A stretch of 64,000 bases of DNA from contig CM068372.1 in the NCBI GenBank assembly GCA_034769895.1, positions 382,931,910 to 382,995,909 of the forward strand. The letters run 5' to 3'. The position numbers and the translations under genes were made by a program. The stretch comes from Magicicada septendecula (taxonomy: Eukaryota > Arthropoda > Insecta > Hemiptera > Cicadidae). Below are positions 46,843-57,678 of this stretch, piece by piece. Within the stretch, counting starts at the first letter, position 1, and each line of letters opens with the position of its first letter. The notes under the pieces were generated by a model that was not told where the DNA came from, ran no database searches, and saw nothing but the letters and a program-made list of their open reading frames with translations.

Positions 46843-48152
46843 TGTGATATATCGTTTTATTGATATTTATATTTCTTGATAATAGGTTACTGTTCACTAT
46901 TTATTAACTGAATTCTTCGAGCGCCATCTTGTTACCAACTACGTATGAAAAAATATACGTACTTACCGTTTTTCTTGGGTCCTCGGGTTCTTTTTTGGCG
47001 AACAGGAGATCAGAATGGTTTATTTGCAATAACTAATTTAATTCACATTTAACTATCCAGATCAATATTATTTTATTAGATTCTCAAAAAAAAAACACCA
47101 TTAAGTTATAAATTTTTCGGTCAAAATACAAAATTTCTTTTCTCCCTTATACCTATTAACTTTCGTAATTTAAGTGTGTTTAAGTATTCGTAAAAATGAT
47201 CATTTTGCTTAAGCAGTTTTCAAACTAAGATATAACATAAATACAGACAATTCTCTATAACTAAGACATACCGAAAACCAGTGCTTACACACACACACAC
47301 ACATAATCATTCCCCGATTTTAAGAGCTCATAATTAGAAAGTGTTAAAATTTTGAATATTAAACCATAGTTGAAGATTTGTGTTTTCTTTATATTATTGT
47401 AGGTTACTTAGCTGCTTTTTAAGTCCAGAAGAAGTCATGATTTTTTAAGTCCACGCACACGCGTTTGTTTTAATTAACACTCAGTTTTATATTTCCACCA
47501 CGGTCATCATTCCAAGAAAACTGTTCCTTTTACTTGATTTAGATATGCTTTAAGTTATATTTGGTTGTTTTTTCGGTCTTCACATTTTAGGTACGGGCCC
47601 GCACTTACTGCCGAAACTTTTATACAGACCACTCGCTAGTGGTGATGAAGTTGGACTGGGGTGAGAAATAGGCGCTATTTTGTGAAGCAACTGTTGTAGG
47701 ATGTTCAATTCTTATTGTCTTACATTTTGTATCACTCCGCCAGCTGCATGTCACCGTTATGTAACGGAATTACTCATCAAGGATAGGCTCTGACGTAACG
47801 CTCGCCTGATGTTTCATTGCATAATTTGTTTACCGTTACATAATGTGTTTACTGGTTTTGTGTTCGTCATTGTCTGACCTTGACACAGCTTGTCGGCTAT
47901 CAAATACGTTCATACTGGTTTTACAAAACATTGTTAAACAATTCTGCACAGTCAATGTTGCCACGGTTGTTTTCATTTCAAACAAATTTACCTCTCGGTT
48001 ACAAAATTTATAATTTCTGTCCTTATCACTCAACAAGGGATAAAGTTATTATTATTTATTTATAAAAAAAATACAAAATATGTTATTTATTATCAATAAA
48101 ATATAAACTTCTTTACATTGTCTCAGGTAGGCCCCAAAAATGCCCCGCTACA
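46843..48152 (-). repeat. 3' LTR of young element
   Basis: 1310 bp. It includes a CA repeat near 47288-47304, two units longer than the partner's. Confidence 0.93.
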
Positions 48153-48172
48153 ATACCCCCTCAATGAGATAT
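48153..48172 (-). other. Polypurine tract of young element
   Basis: The minus strand reads attgagggggtat directly before the LTR start TGTAGCGGGG. Confidence 0.6.
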
Positions 48173-50536
48173 TTTATGCCGAAGCATAAAAAATCTCATT
48201 GACACATTCATACTTGCTAAAGGGATCAGCCAGGATATGTCGCCACAACCCCCTGTATGGTTTACAAAAAAGAATAATCAACTCACCCTTGGTCCGGTGA
48301 CTGTGACCGCATCTGCATGACAATACTGGACTTCTCTCTCGAGATCCCAACACCGTAGAGTCAGACAGATACTCAACGCCCCTGCCCTGACGCGCAGGCC
48401 AGCTCAGGTCCGCCGCCACAGCATCACCAAACACTGAAACAACAAATCAAAATATTAAATAGTGGCCTTATACAACACCATATCCCCAACTGATCTGTTC
48501 CCCCCTAGCGGTGCTGGTTTGCGCTAAGAAGCACTGGTTTTGTTTTTACTCACTTATTACTAACATGTATATATCAGAATACCTAACATAACTTAACATA
48601 AGAAAACACAGTACATTAATAATTCATTTTAAAATAAACAACTTACAATTAAAATGTTACACACTTTACATCATTAAATTGACATATAAAATCAAAAAAT
48701 TACTTTCAAACTTGATTTACTCTTATTAATTCGTTTCTCAAAATTACAAAAATTATTTTATTTTATTTTTATTTTTTTTTTTTCAATTATGGCCATCATT
48801 TTCCATTTCATTACTTTGGGTGATTCTACGTTATTCCTTATAATTTACTTTATCCACTTGGCATTTACTCATAATCTTACCCCTTTTATTACTCTAATGC
48901 TCCCTTACATACTCTAACGTTCCCTTACAAAATCTCTAACTAGTATGACACCCCACTATCAAAATTTTACTAACCCTTATCTACCTCTAACTACTTACTA
49001 TTTTAACTCCAATCGCCACCTTCTACTCTTATAAAAAAAATATACTCTCTAACCCTTTGTACATAGGATACGTGTTTCCTTCCCAAAACTCATTCCCTTA
49101 TGTTGGTCCCTGGACTCACCCTAGGTAACCCTTTCCGGCGCCAATCGGTCCCTATCCCGTCCCAACCCTTGTTGCGGACTCCCCAAATACACTACCACTA
49201 CTACAAAATTACCATCCCCAAAAAATCTCAATCTCATAACCTCACTACAATTACAACAAATTAACATCAACAAATAAACAATATATCGCTCCAAACTCTA
49301 CATAAAATCTCCATAACTACTGTGTCTCCACTTATTTCTCAAAATTCTATAACATTACATTAACTCAAAACAACATTGCATTATTTTCATTTCCACTATT
49401 ACTTTAACTTTTACTTCGATTTGGACAAATCTATGTCCCACAAAATTCAACTTGAACTGACTCAAACATTTTATTCAACTAATTACTATCACCCATTTCT
49501 ATCTTTTACAACCCATTGAAAATTTTACCTATCACAACTATTTTTCATTTTATTTTTAAATCTATAAACACATTGAAAACATATTATTATATTTTTATAA
49601 TACTTATTCCTAACATACTCAATGTAATCAACACAATAAGACACAATAACACAATATAAGAAGTATTTAGTGCATCCAATTTTTAAATTCAAACAAAATT
49701 ATTGAGTAGCAAATCATCATTATTAATTAAAATATATCAAATTTTTAATACGTTATCCCCTTGGATAACCTCCCAGCCACACACACTATTTCAGATTATG
49801 GAAGACTGTGGCGCCTTTTCGCTTGGACAGTTCCACACTACACTATTTTAAAACATCACATAACACAATACACAAATAGCAATAAACCTGGATTATTAGC
49901 ATACCTCAAACAAACAATTCTCTTTTAAATAATTTATATAAAATTTATAAACATTATTATTTAACATTTTTCATTAACTGTTTTTATTTATCATCATTAT
50001 TGACTTATCCTGTGTTGCAATCAGCTTTTCAAAATTGCTTAAAATTTATTATTAACATATATTTTTAATCATTATGTTCCACCAAATTCCACAAAATAAA
50101 CCATTTAACATTCATTTATTCATGATTATTAAATTAAAATCTCATCACACAATTTAAATTCCTTATAAAATTCAAACACATAATATTCAATCACAATATC
50201 TAAACATCTCAACTTATTTAATTCATTTGATTATTAAAATAACATATTTCAATTATTATCAACATTCTACAAATCATTAACTATTGTCTTCATAATTATT
50301 TTGTTATTTAATTAGAGTGCTAAAATATTAATAATATTATTATTATTAACACAACATTTTCCAAAACATATACACATTACTTATCTAACATTTCACAATA
50401 CACACATGAATTCAATATTATTTACAAAATATGCGTCAAAACTGTTCCAGTGTATCTCACTTCAGATGTCCAAATCAGCAAGGTCATTACCAATAATTTA
50501 CAATATTCAAAAATGTCCCAACACTGATCTTTTCGC
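48173..50536 (-). other. Non-coding 3' internal region of young element
   Basis: Long AT-rich stretch downstream of the ORF. It starts with tatgccgaagcata, a short palindrome shared with the outer element at about 12190. No pol-like frame in any phase. In autonomous relatives pol would be expected here, so it seems replaced by filler sequence. Confidence 0.6.
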
Positions 50537-51721
50537 TCATCCTCCATCGTCATATATATATCTAGTGTATTTGTAACATTCATCATTTTTATCAACACAC
50601 AAATTATGATAATCATTACTATCATAATAATCTATCACCTCTATTTCATCCATTGTACCACTATAAATCTTGTCACCATAGGTTAGGATTGTCCCGTCTA
50701 TATCAGTGTTATTTGTTAATGTCAGGTAAATTATTTTCTCATTTTTGTATTCCTCAACTACTACGTCAGGTAAGTCATTATAGTCAGGTAAGATATTATC
50801 AAAATTATTCTCTGTCTCTCTTTCTAGTATTTTTCTCAATTCATCATACTTTCTTTCTAACTTATATATTTCTATTTCATTCTCAACATATAACTCTCTT
50901 TCCTCATAGCACCACATCACACTCTCACAATTATTATGGACAGAGGGTACAACATTATACAACATTACTTCATTTAACAATAAGGGTCTCTTGCCCTGAA
51001 AAAACAACATTAAATCATCATCATCATTATAAACAATAAGGGGAAAATTTGCCCTCTGTCCCCATTTAATTACTACATTATTCTTCCACTCTCTCTCTAT
51101 TTCATAAACACTCATTAACATTTCATTATCGCATTCTAAAACTTCATCAGTACTCTTTGTTATTATATTTTCATCATTATTCTTCACCCCCACTATACTC
51201 TCAAAATTGTCTACTATTTTGTCATTTTTACATTTTGTCTTACTTAAAACATTGTTACCTAATTTCTCGAACTTCTGTTCTAACTTATTTAAACTGTTTC
51301 TTATTGTTTCGTTAGTGCTTTCTAAATGTTTATTCATTTCTTGTATCTCATGTTTCAACTCTCTATTCTGATTTTTTAATAACTCCTCAAAACTATTCTT
51401 TTGAATATCGAACTTTTCATTCTGTATATTAAATTTAACGTCAGAATCACTTTTTATTTCGTTAATTTGGTTTTTTAATTCTCTGAAATTACTATCTTGT
51501 TTTTCTACACTATTGTACATCATATCATACAATCTTGCTAACATAGTATCATTATCAGGTTTCTTATTTTGATTTCCTAAAATAGGGGTTGAATGAATCT
51601 CAACTGTCTGTATTATTTTTGACTCCTCAAGACTACTGTCAGTTGTTTGAATTCCGGAGTCGCTACTTATTTGATTTGTTATCTGACTATCAGATAAACT
51701 AATATCATTGTTATCTGCCAT
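50537..51721 (-). CDS. 394-aa protein of unknown family in the young LTR element
   Basis: Intact from ATG (51721) to stop. Residues 1-50 are Ser/Asp/Thr-rich; about 65-175 is a coiled-coil-like region (SVEKQDSNFRELKNQINEI, LNKLEQKFEKL); about 205-330 is a possible folded domain (WGQRANFPLIVYNDDDDLML, GKRPLLLNEVM, WCYEERELYVENEIEIYKLE); the tail is acidic and Tyr-rich. No CCHC knuckle, protease motif or recognisable capsid homology region. By position, about 220 bp after the primer site, it stands where Gag would be. A decayed homologue lies at 14613-15390. Conservation in two elements of different age suggests it matters for mobility, perhaps as a Gag-like packaging protein; that is inference. 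Confidence 0.75.
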   Translation of the reverse strand: MADNNDISLSDSQITNQISSDSGIQTTDSSLEESKIIQTVEIHSTPILGNQNKKPDNDTMLARLYDMMYNSVEKQDSNFRELKNQINEIKSDSDVKFNIQNEKFDIQKNSFEELLKNQNRELKHEIQEMNKHLESTNETIRNSLNKLEQKFEKLGNNVLSKTKCKNDKIVDNFESIVGVKNNDENIITKSTDEVLECDNEMLMSVYEIEREWKNNVVIKWGQRANFPLIVYNDDDDLMLFFQGKRPLLLNEVMLYNVVPSVHNNCESVMWCYEERELYVENEIEIYKLERKYDELRKILERETENNFDNILPDYNDLPDVVVEEYKNEKIIYLTLTNNTDIDGTILTYGDKIYSGTMDEIEVIDYYDSNDYHNLCVDKNDECYKYTRYIYDDGG

Positions 51722-51920
51722 TTTTCTTAAAAATTTTTTAATATATATTTCTTTATTAAAATCCTATTATATGTAACATATACTTATTGAAAAACATTCT
51801 ACTCACCCATCTTGAACATAACCTCTTACGTCTAATTTACGTACATACGTAAATACACATTCCAAACAACCATTCTGTTCTCCCCGTAGGCCTATATTTA
51901 TATAATATAATTATATAAAT

Positions 51921-51942
51921 TGTCCCTACGTTCGGGCGCCAA
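51921..51942 (-). other. Primer binding site, tRNA-Lys type
   Basis: The minus strand reads TGGCGCCCGAAC followed by GTAGGGACA, close to the LTR. TGGCGCCCGAAC is the classic complement of a tRNA-Lys 3' end. Confidence 0.75.
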
Positions 51943-51943
51943 A

Positions 51944-53251
51944 TGTGATATATCGTTTTATTGATATTTATATTTCTTGATAATAGGTTACTGTTCACTA
52001 TTTATTAACTGAATTCTTCGAGTGCCATCTTGTTACCAACTACGTATGAAAAAATATACGTACTTACCGTTTTTCTTGGGTCCTCGGGTTCTTTTTTGGC
52101 GAACAGGAGATCAGAATGGTTTATTTGCAATAACTAATTTAATTCACATTTAACTATCCAGATCAATATTATTTTATTAGATTCTCAAAAAAAAAACACC
52201 ATTAAGTTATAAATTTTTCGGTCAAAATACAAAATTTCTTTTCTCCCTTATACCTATTAACTTTCGTAATTTAAGTGTGTTTAAGTATTCGTAAAAATGA
52301 TCATTTTGCTTAAGCAGTTTTCAAACTAAGATATAACATAAATACAGACAATTCTCTATAACTAAGACATACCGAAAACCAGTGCTTACACACACACACA
52401 CATAATCATTCCCCGATTTTAAGAGCTCATAATTAGAAAGTGTTAAAATTTTGAATATTAAACCATAGTTGAAGATTTGTGTTTTCTTTATATTATTGTA
52501 GGTTACTTAGCTGCTTTTTAAGTCCAGAAGAAGTCATGATTTTTTAAGTCCACGCACACGCGTTTGTTTTAATTAACACTCAGTTTTATATTTCCACCAC
52601 GGTCATCATTCCAAGAAAACTGTTCCTTTTACTTGATTTAGATATGCTTTAAGTTATATTTGGTTGTTTTTTCGGTCTTCACATTTTAGGTACGGGCCCG
52701 CACTTACTGCCGAAACTTTTATACAGACCACTCGCTAGTGGTGATGAAGTTGGACTGGGGTGAGAAATAGGCGCTATTTTGTGAAGCAACTGTTGTAGGA
52801 TGTTCAATTCTTATTGTCTTACATTTTGTATCACTCCGCCAGCTGCATGTCACCGTTATGTAACGGAATTACTCATCAAGGATAGGCTCTGACGTAACGC
52901 TCGCCTGATGTTTCATTGCATAATTTGTTTACCGTTACATAATGTGTTTACTGGTTTTGTGTTCGTCATTGTCTGACCTTGACACAGCTTGTCGGCTATC
53001 AAATACGTTCATACTGGTTTTACAAAACATTGTTAAACAATTCTGCACAGTCAATGTTGCCACGGTTGTTTTCATTTCAAACAAATTTACCTCTCGGTTA
53101 CAAAATTTATAATTTCTGTCCTTATCACTCAACAAGGGATAAAGTTATTATTATTTATTTATAAAAAAAATACAAAATATGTTATTTATTATCAATAAAA
53201 TATAAACTTCTTTACATTGTCTCAGGTAGGCCCCAAAAATGCCCCGCTACA
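51944..53251 (-). repeat. 5' LTR of young element
   Basis: 1308 bp, partner of 46843-48152. Confidence 0.93.
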
Positions 53252-53255
53252 ATGT

Positions 53256-54563
53256 GTACAAAAAATTACAACAGTTTGCTTCAGTGAGGATACAGTAGCC
53301 ATATGCCTATATTATAAATTTTGTTATATTAGGTCTTAAAATTAACCTTAACTTACTAAGTCATATCTTATTAAGTAATTACGTTTCTCTGAAAAATGCT
53401 GAATTTGAAAGTATATTTAGAGTAATATAGCTGGACTGAAAAATTAAATAAAGTATGTAACTAGTTAAATACGAGCAGAATTCAAATTAAATATATTATG
53501 GTAAGGCCTACCATCTTGTGTTAGGTAGGACCACATTTTACGAATAAAATTACTTACAAATTGGATACATTACACAAATATAGGTAGGCTAGAGTAGACA
53601 AAATAATTGTCAGACTTACAGGAGTATCTATAATAAAGAAAAATTATTTAATTAAATTGCAGTCAGTGCCCTCACAAGGACTTTTCTTAAAAATGAGTTA
53701 ATTACCCCTTGGGTAATTATGAAAATTCTCATCAATGCTGATATTGCGCTGATATATTTTTATTCTATTCTTCTATGTTATATAAACACGAGAAAAATAA
53801 TTTTAAACGGCGGTCAAACCTATTTACGGAGACAAAAAATTAAATTTTTACTCCCATAAGAACGCATGCAATGGTGAATGTAAGGCTAGGTATGCATCTT
53901 GTGTTAGCCTAGGTATATTGTATTAATTAAATTAGAATGCTAATTTGCTCCATTATTAAATTTTGGACGGAACATAGTGATATTATGTATAGTTGGGTCT
54001 ATAACAGGTAGTGTTCGACAAAGTAATCTTGACATGCACACATAACCTAACACACCTAATTTGTTACAAACAACATAAACACTTCAATACGAACAACAAA
54101 ATTCTGTCCCACACACCTCAACAAACGAAAGCAAATTACCGCAAACACAGCGCGAACTAAAACTAATGGCCGGTCGCCTTTTTTTTCGTTTCACCAACTA
54201 AACAGAGTAAACACGTGGTAAAAACACACTTCCCTGTAGTGTCTGTCTTTTGTACACATGTTAAAAATTTAATAGAATAATATGTTAGAAATGCCAATAT
54301 GGCCGACTAACTACCCATATTTCATTATATACATGTGTATATTTCGATCAAGTTGTGATGCTTCAGCGTACAGCAAAAATACGATGTATAAAGTTTTGTA
54401 TAAGTTTTTCGCATGCTGACACCCCATAACTTCGTCACGGTAACTTCATCTCCTAAAGATGTACATATATAAGTTCATCAAATTTGTTGAACATACCCTG
54501 GGTAAAATCATGCGTCAGTTGAAGAAATTAGGGAGCGCTAAGTGTATATATATATATATATAT
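53256..54563. other. No recognisable gene
   Basis: Continues the host sequence cut at 46842. A GC-richer patch near 54150-54200 might be a promoter, but nothing proves it. Ends in a (TA)n array from about 54545. Confidence 0.45.
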
Positions 54564-55344
54564 ATATTGTTACAACACAAATAAGCCACCCCAATACCAG
54601 GGATAAAAAAGATGATTCTGAACATAAAATAATACTTCATATAAAATAAAATGTTTAATATAAATAAAATATCAAGACAATGACTCGACAAACAACGACA
54701 TGACCTAACCCAAGTGATTGACCCAACAAGAGGAAACGAAAGAAGAAGGGAACCACAAAAAACAAACGAGAATAAAACCAAATGAAGAAGAAAGTAATTA
54801 CCAAACCAAATGAAGAAGGGAGAAAACCAAAACCAAACAAAAATGAAACAAATTAAAGGAATTGAATGACTCAATGCAACATGTTAAAATGAACCCAAAG
54901 GAGAAGGTGGAAAACAAAAGTATTAACCAAATACAATGAAAATGAAGAAGGAGAGAAATGAAAAAGAGACAAACCCAAGATAAAGGGAAATAAATAAAAA
55001 TAAAGACAAATGATAAGACACAAACAAGTAATAAAGAATATGAACAGGAGATGCACTCAAACGTGATATTGGAAAAAGACCAATAATTAACCTATGAAAA
55101 AAAGTAAATACTATTATCAATTAAGGGATAATAATGTAAATGATAATTGAATGAAACCCAATTAAACAATGTTAAATATAAATATAAAAAAGCAAACTAA
55201 CCCACAATTTAGAGTTAGATGTATTGTTAAAATATAAAGACATAAAATTGTTCATATTATTAATGACATTTGTAATGAAAGAGATAGTGCGGTAGTGAGA
55301 TAGTAATTAGAGGGATTACTTAGTGAGTTACTTAGTATATTGGT

Positions 55345-56276
55345 AAAAGAAGAAATTGGAGGATTAGAAATTAATTTCCTAGATATCAATATAAAAATTG
55401 AAGATAACAAACTCAAATTCGATATATATAGGAAAGAAACATACTCAGACTTAATAATTCCACAAGAATCGTATCATCCAGTCAATTATAAAATGGCAGC
55501 ATTAAATTCATTTTGCTATAGAGCTATAAATGATTTAGAAAATGAAGAACTCAAACAAAAAGAATTAAAGAGAATACAACAAATAGCAAAAAATAATAAT
55601 TACAACCCTAAAATAATTAATAGAATAGTTAAGAAAATAGAAGAAAATAAAGAAATATAAAAGAACAAAAAATAAAAAACAAATGAAGAAAAGAAATATA
55701 AAGGAGCAATAACATACATAGGATATCAAACAAAAATGTTACAAAAAAGCTTCGAAAAATACGAAATACAGATAGGAATAAAGAAAACGAAAAATGTATT
55801 CAAATATATAAAAAAATGCTAAAACAGAAGAAATTCCAATAACAGAAAAAAGCGGCATATACAAATTAAAATGTGGGGAATGTAATAAGATATATCTGGG
55901 CGAAACTGGAAGAAAATTTAAAATTCGAATGAATGAACATGCAAAAGGAGAAGGAGTTAAAACAACGAGCTCACTATATGCAAGACATTTCAATGAATCA
56001 GGCCATAAATTCATAAAACCAAATGAAAATATGGAAATAATCAAAATAGAAAACAATCCGCAAAAAAGAAAACTAATAGAAGAACTAGAAATACTTAAAG
56101 TTAAAAAAGAAGATAAGAATAAATTAATGAATATAAAAGTGGATTTTACAAATGACAAAATATTTTATTATATATTAAACAATAAACAAAAAATAAATTA
56201 CAATAATAAGAATAACACACTAAAATTGACGAAATGTAACAAAAGGTTACAAAAAAGTTATAAGTCAAGAAAATAA
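55345..56276 (+). pseudogene. PLE RT end plus GIY-YIG fragment, frameshifted
   Basis: Open to a stop near 55660 (thumb region), then two further changes: stops near 55675 and an extra A near 55815 that throws the GIY part out of frame. From 55929 the end of the endonuclease (NEHAKGEG, ARHFNESGHKF) is open to 56276, past the usual end. Inactive. Confidence 0.82.
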
Positions 56277-56749
56277 AATAGTAACATAAAGAAAATAACA
56301 GGAGATTCATAAAATAAGTGACGGACATTGGTAAAATGCCTAATGGAAAATACAGACGAAGTTCCCGTGAAGAGCGGTAGCTGTTAAAACAATGAACTCA
56401 CTATATGCAAGACTTTAGTAAATTATATAAAAGTGAATTTATAAATGAAGAAATATTTTAAATATAGTAAACAATAAATAAAATTAAAACAATAAGAAGA
56501 ATACACTAAAATTGACGAAATGTAATAAAAGATTACGAAATAGTTATAAGTCAGAAAATAAAATAATAACATGAAGAAATTAACGGGAGATTCTGAAAAC
56601 AATTGACGGACGTTGGTAAAACGCCTAATGGAAAAATGTAGACAAAGTTCCCGTGAAGAGCGGCAGCGGCACGAACCATTAGGAGGGGCGATGACAAAAG
56701 GGGAGGGGCCTAAAGTATAAAAGCCTATAACGTACAGGCGACAGATGTT

Positions 56750-56796
56750 GTTCAAGACCTGATGATGTCAGAGATGACGAAAAGCTTTGTCTAAAC
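56750..56796 (+). ncRNA. Hammerhead-ribozyme-like motif with canonical CTGATGA
   Basis: Core CTGATGA at 56759-56765, stem II GTCA/TGAC with a GAGA loop (56767-56778), GAA (56779-56781), AAGCTT palindrome (56782-56787), U (56788), and GTCT pairing with AGAC (56755-56758). This copy has the textbook core, unlike CTGAAGA in copy 1. Confidence 0.6.
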
Positions 56797-57410
56797 AAAA
56801 ATTGTAGCAGTTTAGCAATTTTATAAAAGAAATAGTAAGGTTGGCTGCTAATTTAAATAATATGAAGAATAATATATTTTAATTGTCAAAATTGAAAATA
56901 TTAATTATCAAACATTAAAATCACTATTACAGGGAGTAACCATTGTTATTATTTCATAGGGAGTGCATAATATTACTTGTGTTCATTTACGAAAGCTAGA
57001 TTTGACAATCAGCGCTCGAGTTGCAATTAGTACAACTACCTACACGATACAGAAGGCGGAACGAGCGGGAAATATTTGAACGCCCCGACCATCACAGCTG
57101 AGAACACCCTAGTAAGATACAGATTAACAAATTTAATTGTTTTAACAAACAATTTGGCGCCACCCGGGATTAACACACCCCTATATAAGAACAGGTAAGG
57201 TTACTGCCGTGTTATACTGGTAATCCTAACATCGCTACGGACATCGTTAGCGCAAAATTGATGTAACGACCCCAGTGCAAGACGAACGCACTAACTAACA
57301 CATATAAAACTAGTATACATTTTTCAGAGACACACCAGTCCTGTCGTTACAGATTGGCTTCCATCGCGGGGCTTAAACAAAGACAGACGCCTCAAGATTT
57401 GTCGTTACAA

Positions 57411-57434
57411 TATATATATATATATATATATATT
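57411..57434. repeat. (TA)n array
   Basis: About 11 TA units between the LTR-like element and the hairpin. Confidence 0.95.
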
Positions 57435-57596
57435 ACTTTAATATTTATACTAAATTTACCTCAAGATGTTTTTTCTATTTGGAACATGTTTCGAGAGTTC
57501 CTGTTCTCTCATCAGAGAACAGGAACAGGAACTCTCGAAACATGTTCCAAATAGAAAAAAACATCTTGAGGTAAATTTAGTATAAATATTAAAGTA
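57435..57596. repeat. Long hairpin, arms about 74 bp
   Basis: Left arm 57435-57508 and right arm about 57514-57596 pair almost perfectly around a few unpaired bases; the right arm has an extra aggaac. The minus strand of the left arm contains a hammerhead-like core. It lies between two TA arrays. It resembles a head-to-head PLE terminal piece. Confidence 0.9.
57480..57520 (-). ncRNA. Hammerhead-like motif in hairpin
   Basis: Minus strand: CTGATGA (57515-57509), GAGA…TCTC stem II, GAA, then the ACATGT palindrome (57489-57484) and U. Stem I partners are missing, probably lost at the inversion joint. Confidence 0.45.
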
Positions 57597-57636
57597 TTAT
57601 ATACATCAAGAAACGGACTGTAGCAGAAAGTGATTG

Positions 57637-57640
<4 letters not shown>

Positions 57641-57676
<36 letters not shown>
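57641..57676. repeat. (AT)n array
   Basis: About 18 AT units, next to the start of a solo LTR. Confidence 0.95.

Positions 57677-57678
<2 letters not shown>

Larger units (their letters stand above)
46843..53251 (-). mobile_element. Very young LTR retrotransposon with a single unknown ORF, minus orientation
   Basis: LTRs 46843-48152 and 51944-53251 start tgtgatatatcg and end cgctaca. The TSD atgt is at 46839-46842 and 53252-53255. A tRNA-Lys-type primer site abuts the right LTR and a purine tract the left, so it reads right to left. By eye the LTRs differ by one base and a CA-repeat length change. The 3.79-kb centre encodes one 394-aa protein and no protease, RT, RNase H or integrase. It is related to the outer element at 1809-16889. 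Confidence 0.92.
55345..56868 (+). mobile_element. 5'-truncated PLE (copy 2)
   Basis: Begins abruptly inside the RT at the EEIGGLEINFLD segment and continues through the endonuclease and tail, closely matching 27641-28826. 5' truncation is expected from incomplete target-primed reverse transcription. The tail part is partly duplicated: segments related to the protein end and the aagttcccgtgaagagcgg sequence occur twice (about 56350 and 56648). Confidence 0.85.
54568..57409. mobile_element. Solo LTR-like element in a (TA)n site, interrupted by a PLE
   Basis: Starts tgttacaacac and ends gtcgttaca, with atat at 54564-54567 and 57410-57413 inside TA arrays. Without the PLE (about 55345-56868) it would be about 1.3 kb. 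Purine-rich left part with A/G-rich degenerate repetition. A TATA-like tatataagaac (about 57184) and ggcgccacccggga (about 57154) lie near the right end. Direction not settled. Confidence 0.5.

Noticed and set aside
47880-48065. 61-codon frame repeated at 52979-53164
   Set aside because: Same position in the two LTRs of the young element; repetition is due to LTR identity.
50653-51039. 128-codon plus-strand frame
   Set aside because: It lies opposite the intact 394-aa ORF and has no recognisable family.
54515-55120. Hydrophobic minus-strand frames that look like membrane proteins
   Set aside because: They are the complement of an A/G-rich degenerate stretch in a solo LTR-like element; composition alone explains them.
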